A DNA stretch of 9,827 nucleotides, from the NCBI GenBank assembly GCA_937941555.1, contig CALDHJ010000355.1, forward strand, positions 1 through 9,827, given 5' to 3'. The stretch is from an uncultured Granulosicoccaceae bacterium (GTDB lineage Bacteria; Pseudomonadota; Gammaproteobacteria; CALCKW01). The translations under genes were made by a program, and so were the position numbers. The first letter of the stretch is position 1. Each line of letters starts with the position of its first letter. This document shows positions 1 to 5,340 of this stretch, piece after piece. The notes under the pieces were generated by a model. It searched no databases, was not told the origin of the DNA, and saw only the letters and a list, made by a program, of their open reading frames with translations.

Positions 1-858
1 ATCTTGCGCCGCGCCGAGGTTCTTCAGCGCGGTCTTCATTTCGAGTTCGGTGTAGAGCGTGCGCAGCGCATCGGTGTCGGGCGGATTGGGGCTGAGCTCG
101 GCTTCGGTCAGGCCGTGTTCGACATCGAGCTTGATCGTCGCCAATTCGCGCGAGAGGGGCAGCAGATCGAGTGCGTCGCGCAAGCGTTCGCCGATCTTGC
201 CCTTGATCTCGCCACTGGCGGCCATGACGGCGTCGAGGTCACCGAATTCGGTCAGCCACTTGACCGCGGTTTTGGGCCCACAACCGGGCACGCCGGGAAT
301 GTTATCGACTTTGTCACCCACCAACGCGAGGTAGTCGATGATGCGCTCGGGCGGCACACCGAATTTGGTCATGACCCCGTCGATGTCCATGAGGGTATCG
401 GTCATGGTGTTGATCAGCGTGACCTTGTCGTTGACCAGTTGAGCCAGATCCTTGTCGCCGGTCGAGATCACGACCGTTTTGCCCGCCTCGCTCGCCTCGC
501 GTGCCATGGTACCGATGACGTCGTCGGCCTCGACGCCGGTGATGGCAATCAAGGGCAGGCCCTGCGCACGGATCACCGCGTGCAGCGGTTCGATCTGGCT
601 GCGCAGGTCGTCGGGCATTGGCGGGCGATTGGATTTGTACTCACTGTAGAGATCGTCCCGAAAGGTCTTGCCCGGCGCATCGAAGACCACCACGAACTGC
701 TCGGGCTGGTAGCGCTCGCGCAGGTTCTTGAGCATGTTGATCACGCCGTGAATCGCACCGGTCGGCTGACCGTGTGAATTGGTCAGCGGCGGCAGGGCGT
801 GGAACGCGCGAAACAGGTATGAGGAGCCGTCGACCAGAACAAGGGGCGAATCAGACAT
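1..858 (-). CDS. polA: DNA polymerase I, N-terminal part (5'-3' exonuclease domain), truncated by window edge
   Basis: This minus-strand reading frame stays open for 286 codons to the left edge, so the 3' end of the gene is missing. The translation is the 5'-nuclease domain of DNA polymerase I, which removes RNA primers and flaps in lagging-strand maturation and excision repair. Visible metal-binding acidic residues include D10 (in LVLVDGSSYLFRAFHAL), D60 (VVVFDAPGKTFR), E110/D112/D113 (GVEADDVIG), D135/D137 (STGDKDLAQL) and D182/D185 (GDKVDNIPGVPG). A helix-hairpin-helix glycine motif, GVPGCGPKTA, sits at residues 189-198. The polymerase domain lies outside the window. The start is ATG at 858-856; an in-frame ATG three codons upstream (867-865) is possible, and neither has a clear Shine-Dalgarno. 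The gene is divergent from the LOG-family gene. Family assignment is firm; the exact start is less so. Confidence 0.95.
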   Translation of the reverse strand, partial: MSDSPLVLVDGSSYLFRAFHALPPLTNSHGQPTGAIHGVINMLKNLRERYQPEQFVVVFDAPGKTFRDDLYSEYKSNRPPMPDDLRSQIEPLHAVIRAQGLPLIAITGVEADDVIGTMAREASEAGKTVVISTGDKDLAQLVNDKVTLINTMTDTLMDIDGVMTKFGVPPERIIDYLALVGDKVDNIPGVPGCGPKTAVKWLTEFGDLDAVMAASGEIKGKIGERLRDALDLLPLSRELATIKLDVEHGLTEAELSPNPPDTDALRTLYTELEMKTALKNLGAAQD

Positions 859-925
859 GGGGCGCATCCGGGGCGGTGAACAGGCGACACGACTGAGCGC
901 GCGCGGTACACATTGAAGACAGCCA

Positions 926-934
926 AGCATACCA
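926..934 (-). promoter_or_regulatory. Possible extended -10 promoter element for polA
   Basis: On the minus strand this reads TGGTATGCT, matching the extended -10 pattern TGnTATnnT. It lies about 70 bases upstream of the polA start. No convincing -35 element is seen 16-18 bases further upstream, which is tolerable for an extended -10 promoter. The same 10-mer TGGTATGCTT also occurs in the promoter region of the TRAP binding-protein gene. This is inferred from pattern only. Confidence 0.3.
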
Positions 935-983
935 TTGCCCTTTGGCCGGCCAGCACAGCGCAGTCGGTGGTTGACCCACACAT

Positions 984-987
984 GGAG
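984..987 (+). promoter_or_regulatory. Ribosome binding site choosing the GTG start of the LOG-family gene
   Basis: GGAG is followed by a five-base spacer and then GTG at 993. The in-frame GTG at 987 has no such sequence ahead of it, and the ATG at 982 is in another frame and stops after four codons. The site therefore favours 993 as the start. Confidence 0.45.
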
Positions 988-992
988 TGCCC

Positions 993-1724
993 GTGAGCGA
1001 TTCCCCGAAAAACCCGCTGCCAGGTCCGCGCAGCCCAGAGGCCGTCGAAGCCATGCTCAACCGCGATGGCTGGAAGATCTTCAAGATCATGGCTGAGTTT
1101 GTTGACGGCTTTCAGAAACTGGCCGCCATTCGCCCCTCGGTGAGTATTTTCGGCTCGGCTCGATTTCCATCAGACCACCCGTACTACACCCTGACCGAAG
1201 ACCTGGCGCGGCGGCTGTCGGACGCCGGATTTGCGGTCGTCAGCGGTGGCGGTCCCGGCATCATGGAGGCCGCGAACAAGGGCGCCATGGCCGGGAAATC
1301 CGAATCGATCGGGCTCAACATCGAACTCCCGCACGAACAGGGCGGCAACGGCTTTCAGGACATCTCACTCACCTTCCGCTATTTCTTCGCGCGCAAGGTG
1401 ATGTTCGTGAAGTACGCCTCGGCCTACGTGGTGATGCCGGGCGGCTTCGGAACCCTGGATGAATTCGCCGAAATCCTGACCCTGGTGCAAACCGGCAAGA
1501 GCCGGAAGATTCCGATCATCCTGATGGGCGGCAGCTTCTGGGATGGCCTGATCACCTGGTTCGAGGAAACCCTCGTGGCCCAGGGCACCATCAGCCCCGA
1601 GGACATGGACCTCTTCCATGTCGTCGAAGACCCTGAGGCTGTGGTGGAGGCCATTTTCGACTTCTACGACGGCGAAGACGGAGGCATTGCCTCGGACAGT
1701 TCGCAGAGCACCCTTGAGATCTGA
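993..1724 (+). CDS. LOG-family (TIGR00730-type) Rossmann-fold nucleotide-binding protein
   Basis: A protein of about 243 residues of the LOG/lysine-decarboxylase-like fold. Characterised members cleave nucleoside 5'-monophosphates to free base and ribose 5-phosphate; the plant and some bacterial enzymes release cytokinins. Numbering from the alternative GTG at 987, the sequence shows a Rossmann start (SIFGSARF, 53-60), the glycine-rich loop SGGGPGIMEAANKGA (86-100), an R-K pair at 136-137, and the family signature PGGFGTLDE (151-159) carrying the catalytic glutamate. The N-terminal ~45 residues (MLNRDGWKIFKIMAEFVDGFQKL) are typical of the longer bacterial group. The GTG at 993 is preferred because GGAG lies five bases upstream; a GTG at 987 would add two residues. 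The last ~18 residues are acidic and serine-rich. It is divergent from polA and has no same-strand neighbour close enough for a sure operon. The specific substrate is unknown. Confidence 0.85.
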   Translation: MSDSPKNPLPGPRSPEAVEAMLNRDGWKIFKIMAEFVDGFQKLAAIRPSVSIFGSARFPSDHPYYTLTEDLARRLSDAGFAVVSGGGPGIMEAANKGAMAGKSESIGLNIELPHEQGGNGFQDISLTFRYFFARKVMFVKYASAYVVMPGGFGTLDEFAEILTLVQTGKSRKIPIILMGGSFWDGLITWFEETLVAQGTISPEDMDLFHVVEDPEAVVEAIFDFYDGEDGGIASDSSQSTLEI

Positions 1725-1743
1725 CCCAGTCGGGCCGATACCC

Positions 1744-1798
1744 CCTGTGTCAGCCCGAATTGTGTCGTATGTGAAACAGTCGATTTTCCAGACACAGG
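1744..1798. repeat. Widely spaced 8-bp inverted repeat after the LOG-family gene
   Basis: CCTGTGTC at 1744-1751 is matched by its exact complement GACACAGG at 1791-1798, with 39 bases between. There is no U-tract, so it is not a standard terminator. It could be a long-loop RNA structure, a protein site, or chance. Confidence 0.25.
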
Positions 1799-1825
1799 CG
1801 GCAACGTAGTATCAGGACCACCACG

Positions 1826-1856
1826 TCAGTCCCGTGCGTGTGGCACGCGAGACTGA
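1826..1856. repeat. Two-part hairpin upstream of the HAD-hydrolase gene
   Basis: TCAGTC (1826-1831) pairs with GACTGA (1851-1856), and inside it CGTGC (1833-1837) pairs with GCACG (1843-1847) around a GTGTG loop. A one-base and a three-base bulge separate the two stems. It ends 30 bases before the ATG at 1887. No run of T follows, so intrinsic termination is unlikely. It could be a leader structure in the mRNA of the next gene. Confidence 0.35.
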
Positions 1857-1886
1857 GCGACTTGTCCCCTTGGAATTTGGAACATT

Positions 1887-2756
1887 ATGTCTGGCTGGAT
1901 CGGCGTAGACCTCGACGGCACCCTCGCACACTTCGACCGGTGGCGTGGACCTGACTCCATTGGCTTGCCCATACCGTCCATGGTCAAGCGGGTCGAAGCA
2001 TGGATTGCCGAAGGTCGCGAAGTCCGCATCTTTACCGCTCGCGCCTCTGAGCCCCGACTGATTCCGCCGGTAAAACGCTGGCTCAAGCTGCACGGCTTGC
2101 CCGACCTGCGGGTCACGAACGTCAAAGACTTCCAGATGATCGAGCTCTGGGACGACCGCGCTGTGCAGGTTATTCACAACACCGGCCGAGCCGTACAACC
2201 GAACACACTCGACGAAGACCACAAACCCGAGTTGATCGATCCCGATGCAGCGCCCGTCAACGGGAACCCGGCCGAACAAGCCGAACAGGAGCTGGAGCCC
2301 TCTGCCAGCGAAGTCGAGGCATTCAGGGATGCCGTGAAGAAGCGCTCGGCTGCATTGGACATCAGTCTGCTTGACGCGCTCGACGCCGGCGAGGAATACC
2401 AGCCCAGCACGCCAACGGCGGCGGTGGTCGACGCCATACCCACGGTGGTTTTCAAGTCGTCAGGCGAACCCATCGCGCCCCGACCAAGCGACAAGCTCGA
2501 TGCGCCACGGCACTTTCCAGCAGTCTCCGCCAACCTTGGCGACGCGCCATTGCTGAGCGAAGACGGCGCGTCGGCGGCCGTCGATGAGATTCGACTTCCC
2601 AGCCCCGACAAACTGTTCGATCCGCCCCAGCCACCGTCTTCAGCAAATAAGTTGAACGTCCGCACCAGACCGATGAAGGGGCAACTCCCGGCACTGCACG
2701 TCGACGATGACGAGCTGGATGACGGTTTTCCCTCACTGCGCGTCGAACAACACTGA
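1887..2756 (+). CDS. HAD-like hydrolase with long acidic, low-complexity C-terminal extension
   Basis: A 289-residue protein. Residues 1-105 look like a small HAD-superfamily phosphatase: motif I is DLDGT (nucleophile D8, acid/base D10), motif II is the threonine in IFTARA (T50), motif III is probably K80 in NVKDFQ, and motif IV is the acidic pair D89-D90 in LWDDRAV. There is little room for a cap domain, so it may act on a large or exposed substrate; the substrate is unknown. From about residue 108 the sequence becomes rich in Asp, Glu, Pro, Ser and Ala with few hydrophobics. One short helix-like stretch is seen (about 142-168), and the tail ends in an acidic cluster HVDDDELDDGF (271-281). 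This tail is probably mostly disordered. The start is ATG at 1887 with a weak GGAA four bases-spaced upstream. The gene has about 160 bases before it and 307 after it, so it is probably monocistronic. The HAD call is good; the role is unknown. Confidence 0.75.
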   Translation: MSGWIGVDLDGTLAHFDRWRGPDSIGLPIPSMVKRVEAWIAEGREVRIFTARASEPRLIPPVKRWLKLHGLPDLRVTNVKDFQMIELWDDRAVQVIHNTGRAVQPNTLDEDHKPELIDPDAAPVNGNPAEQAEQELEPSASEVEAFRDAVKKRSAALDISLLDALDAGEEYQPSTPTAAVVDAIPTVVFKSSGEPIAPRPSDKLDAPRHFPAVSANLGDAPLLSEDGASAAVDEIRLPSPDKLFDPPQPPSSANKLNVRTRPMKGQLPALHVDDDELDDGFPSLRVEQH

Positions 2757-2892
2757 TCTACCATTCAGACCGTGAGTGACTCGAATCTGAGACACCTTTC
2801 TCGCCGATTCAACAGATCGTTCAGCGCAGAAATCTGAACCATTCTGCAACTTGCACCCGTCGCTACTGCAACGTTCCGCATATTCCACCCGC

Positions 2893-2912
2893 AGTGGTAT
2901 GCTTTAACCACT
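2893..2912 (+). promoter_or_regulatory. Palindromic operator-like site overlapping an extended -10 promoter
   Basis: AGTGGT (2893-2898) and ACCACT (2907-2912) form a perfect 6-bp inverted repeat around eight bases. Within it, 2895-2903 read TGGTATGCT, an extended -10 pattern. Transcription would begin near 2910, giving a leader of about 150 bases. A repressor bound at the palindrome would cover the -10 and start site. The regulator is not in the window. The -35 region (near 2874-2880) is poor. Confidence 0.45.
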
Positions 2913-2948
2913 CCGGACGAGACCGATTTGCGCGTACGTGGATCACCT

Positions 2949-2972
2949 CGCCGGGTTGCCCAAGACCCGGCG
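2949..2972 (+). promoter_or_regulatory. GC-rich leader hairpin ahead of the TRAP binding-protein gene
   Basis: CGCCGGGT (2949-2956) is perfectly complementary to ACCCGGCG (2965-2972) with an eight-base loop. It would form a stable stem about 90 bases before the start codon. No T-tract follows, so it is not a simple terminator. It may stabilise the mRNA or act in leader regulation; it does not match a riboswitch class I can recognise. Confidence 0.45.
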
Positions 2973-3051
2973 TCGACCGCGCCCTCTGCACTGCGCGTGT
3001 GGCATTGCCGTCGATCTCCGGAGCACGGGCTCACCAACCATCCAGCTCCCC

Positions 3052-3056
3052 AAGGA
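3052..3056 (+). promoter_or_regulatory. Ribosome binding site of the TRAP solute-binding protein
   Basis: AAGGA with a seven-base spacer to ATG 3064. It fixes the start at the methionine that opens a twin-arginine signal peptide and argues against the longer frame beginning at 2938. Confidence 0.7.
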
Positions 3057-3063
3057 CCTCAAG

Positions 3064-4161
3064 ATGAAAAGAAGAGATTTTATCAAAACGGGCGGGATTG
3101 CCGCGGCGACTGCCGGTGGCGTGATCACCGGCGCACCGGCTATCGCTGCCGACGTCCGCGAGATGACCATCGTCTCGACATGGCCGCGCGATTTCCCAGG
3201 TCTCGGTGTCAGCGCCCAGCGACTGGCTGCGCGTATCACCGAGCTCTCTGAAGGCCGCATCAAGACCAACTACTTTGCAGCCGGCGAGCGCGTTGGTGCG
3301 TTCGACTCCTTCGATGAAGTGGCCGCTGGCAACAGCCAGGCCTACATCGCAGCCGACTACTACTGGCGCGGCAAGCACCCGGCTTTCGCCTACTTCACGT
3401 CTGTACCGTTCGGCATGACCAACTGGGAATGGAACGCCTGGATCAAGTTCGGCGGCGGTCAGGCACTGTGGGACAAAGTCTCCGGCGAGTTCGGCCTCAA
3501 GGCTCTCGCGTGCGGTGCAACCGGCACGCAGATGGGTGGCTGGTTCAACAAGGAAATCAACGAAGCCGACGATTTCAAAGGCCTGAAGATGCGTATTCCG
3601 GGTCTTGGCGGCGACGTTCTGGCAAAGCTCGGTGCGTCCACCGTGTCACTGCCCGGCGGCCAGATCTACGAGAACCTCGTGTCCGGTGCAATCGAAGCCA
3701 CCGAGTGGGTGGGACCGTACAACGACTACTTCATGAAGTTTTATGAAGCTGCGAAGTTCTACTACGGCGCAGGCATGCACGAGCCCGGCGGTGGCTTGGC
3801 GTTCGGCATGAACAAAGCCTGGTGGGAAGGTCTCAACAGCTGGGAGCAGGCCATCATCACTGCAGCCTGCATGGAAGAGCACGCAGCTCAGCCGGAAGAG
3901 GCACTGGCCAACAACGGCGCCTACCTGCAGCGCATGATCGACGACCACGGTGTCGAAGTGAAGGTCTTCAACGACGACGTCTACGACGCCTTCGGTGAGG
4001 CCGCTGCAGAAGTGTTCGAAGAGACCCGCGACCACAGCCCGCTCGCGGCTGAAGTCAACGACCACTTCCAGGCAGCCCTGCGCGAAATGGGTGCTTATCT
4101 CGCCATCGGCGATATCGCATTCACCAACCAGCGCAACCGCGTACTCGAACTCGGCGAGTAA
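3064..4161 (+). CDS. dctP: TRAP transporter solute-binding protein (DctP family, TakP-like), Tat-exported
   Basis: A 365-residue periplasmic binding protein that captures the substrate for the DctQM membrane unit. It opens with a twin-arginine signal (MKRRDFIKTGG), a short hydrophobic stretch, and a likely cleavage after an AIA/A site near residues 28-29, so it should be exported folded. The mature protein has the hallmarks of the TakP branch: STWPRDFPGLG (38-48), VPFGM (114-118), GTQMGGWFNKEI (154-165), MRIPGLGG (176-183) and EATEWVGPYND (211-221). Q156, R177, E214, W215 and E240 fall where, from memory, TakP binds its 2-oxo acid and metal ion; this suggests a metal-assisted 2-oxo or hydroxy acid ligand, not a sialic acid or C4-dicarboxylate. 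The start is supported by AAGGA at 3052-3056. It is first in the TRAP operon and is followed by its own terminator before dctQ. The family call is secure; the exact ligand is inferred. Confidence 0.93.
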   Translation: MKRRDFIKTGGIAAATAGGVITGAPAIAADVREMTIVSTWPRDFPGLGVSAQRLAARITELSEGRIKTNYFAAGERVGAFDSFDEVAAGNSQAYIAADYYWRGKHPAFAYFTSVPFGMTNWEWNAWIKFGGGQALWDKVSGEFGLKALACGATGTQMGGWFNKEINEADDFKGLKMRIPGLGGDVLAKLGASTVSLPGGQIYENLVSGAIEATEWVGPYNDYFMKFYEAAKFYYGAGMHEPGGGLAFGMNKAWWEGLNSWEQAIITAACMEEHAAQPEEALANNGAYLQRMIDDHGVEVKVFNDDVYDAFGEAAAEVFEETRDHSPLAAEVNDHFQAALREMGAYLAIGDIAFTNQRNRVLELGE

Positions 4162-4171
4162 TGCGATCAGT

Positions 4172-4202
4172 CGGGTCGGGCAATCGCCCGACCCGGCGTT
4201 TT
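4172..4202 (+). terminator. Rho-independent terminator between dctP and dctQ
   Basis: CGGGTCGGGC (4172-4181) pairs perfectly with GCCCGACCCG (4186-4195) around an AATC loop. GCG and four T (4199-4202) follow. It begins 10 bases after the dctP stop. The short T-run suggests partial termination, allowing some read-through to the permease genes while dctP mRNA is made in excess. Confidence 0.8.
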
Positions 4203-4346
4203 AGCTTGTCATTCACGCCCACCTGATCGCACCCTGGCTCGGTACACCCGAACCGATGCCGGCCAGTCATATCCGTTCTAGTCGATGCGACGCTGACTGC
4301 GACAGGGAATCAGCTGCTGCACTGAGCCCTTGAGGACACCTTCTCC

Positions 4347-5318
4347 ATGGCGCAATCCACTACTTCAGCCCATATCGCACGTACTTTTGGCTGGGCCATG
4401 CTTGCAACGCTGTTGGTCTACCTCATCAACACCGTGCTCACCCTCGGATTCCAATGGCCGGGGCCTGCAAGTGTCCTCGGCGGCGAAGTAAGCCTGCTTG
4501 GCGCTCTGCAACTTGCGCTTTACGTATTGGGTGTCGTGGTCGCGTGGCAGTGGGTCAGTCGCAATCCGACGGTTACACTGCGCACCGAAGCCGAGCAGAT
4601 CAACCGCTTCAATGTTTTCCTGATTCGCGGACTCTTCTGGTCTGTATTGCTGATCGGCTTGGCCGACATGGCCATCTCTTTTTTGCGCGTCGAAGATTTG
4701 CTCGAGGGCGTTTTCGGCGAGCAACTCGCGCGCGATCTCGGCAAGCCGCGCTTCCGCGGGCCTGAAGTGCATATGCCGCTGCTGTTTCTCGGTTTTGTCA
4801 TCGCCTGTGTCACCCGCGGTCTCGCGTTTCACTGGCTTGCCCTGTTGATCGTTGTCGCCGAACTCGCCATCGTGTTCACGCGCTTCGTCTTCTCGTACGA
4901 GCAGGCCTTCATGGGCGACCTGGTGCGCTTCTGGTACGCCGCACTGTTTCTGTTTGCGAGCGCCCACACGCTCTACGCCGACGGCCACGTGCGCGTCGAT
5001 GTGTTCTATGCCGGCATGTCACCACAGGGAAAGGGCTTTATCAACGCGATCGGCGCAACCGCAATGGGCTGTGCCATGTGCTGGACCATTCTGCTCAACG
5101 GTCTCGGCAGCAAATCGGCCATCATCTACTCCCCGATGGTCAATTTCGAGGTGTCACAGTCCGGCTTCGGGATGTACACCAAATACCTGATGGCCGGATT
5201 CCTCGGCGTCTTTGCCATCACGATGCTTATTCAGTTTGTCAGCCAGTTCCTTGAGGCGACCGCCGACTACCGCGGCGATCCCGACGCGCGCGTGATCGAA
5301 TCCGCCTCTGCCCACTGA
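4347..5318 (+). CDS. dctQ: TRAP transporter small permease DctQ, enlarged form with extra N-terminal membrane segments
   Basis: A 323-residue inner-membrane protein, against roughly 160-200 for ordinary DctQ. The C-terminal part holds the canonical four-helix DctQ core: a segment at about 161-182 ending in FTRFVF, one at 193-212, the conserved HVRVDVFY (214-221), one at 230-252 and one at 277-302. Ahead of this lie apparent extra hydrophobic segments at about 15-35, 48-70, 88-113 and 143-158, with a charged loop (115-140) between the last two. DctQ forms a complex with DctM and helps position the binding protein. The start is ATG at 4347 with GAGGA at 4332-4336, a rather long 10-base spacer. 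It lies 185 bases after dctP, across a terminator, and 22 bases before dctM. Whether the operon also has an internal promoter in 4203-4340 could not be decided; no clear -35/-10 pair is seen there. The core call is firm; the role of the extension is unknown. Confidence 0.88.
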   Translation: MAQSTTSAHIARTFGWAMLATLLVYLINTVLTLGFQWPGPASVLGGEVSLLGALQLALYVLGVVVAWQWVSRNPTVTLRTEAEQINRFNVFLIRGLFWSVLLIGLADMAISFLRVEDLLEGVFGEQLARDLGKPRFRGPEVHMPLLFLGFVIACVTRGLAFHWLALLIVVAELAIVFTRFVFSYEQAFMGDLVRFWYAALFLFASAHTLYADGHVRVDVFYAGMSPQGKGFINAIGATAMGCAMCWTILLNGLGSKSAIIYSPMVNFEVSQSGFGMYTKYLMAGFLGVFAITMLIQFVSQFLEATADYRGDPDARVIESASAH

Positions 5319-5340
5319 CCCAACATAGAAGACTGCCACC

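Larger units (their letters stand above)
2757..3063. other. Gene-free region: promoter and long leader of the TRAP operon
   Basis: About 307 bases without a convincing gene. It holds a palindrome overlapping a likely -10 element (2893-2912), a strong hairpin (2949-2972) and the ribosome binding site of the solute-binding protein gene. A frame open from GTG 2938 into the binding protein would add 42 Arg/Pro-rich residues ahead of the Tat signal and is judged to be untranslated leader. I see nothing recognisable at 2757-2870, and no terminator with a T-run for the HAD gene. Confidence 0.6.

Noticed and set aside
4..777. Long plus-strand open frame of 257 codons
   Set aside because: It lies opposite polA, whose minus-strand translation has all the expected nuclease motifs; the plus-strand product resembles nothing and is a GC-rich shadow.
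982..996. Tiny ORF beginning at ATG 982 whose TGA overlaps the GTG start at 993
   Set aside because: Only four codons and no ribosome site; coupling to the LOG-family gene is possible but more simply chance, since GGAG serves the GTG.
2174..2764. Serine-rich minus-strand frame of 196 codons
   Set aside because: Opposite the acidic tail of the HAD protein. The serine-rich, low-complexity product looks like the complement of Asp/Glu/Ala codons and has no clear ribosome site; the plus-strand frame continues from a real domain.
2938..3063. N-terminal extension of 42 residues on the TRAP binding protein from GTG 2938
   Set aside because: It would place an Arg/Pro-rich segment ahead of a complete Tat signal and would be encoded by the leader hairpin; AAGGA ahead of ATG 3064 supports the shorter form.
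4239..4256. TCGGT/ACCGA inverted repeat downstream of the terminator
   Set aside because: Only five base pairs with a loose flanking match; too weak to call a structure or operator.
4365..4988. Minus-strand frame of 207 codons
   Set aside because: Antisense to the membrane segments of dctQ; charged, low-complexity product with no recognisable motif.
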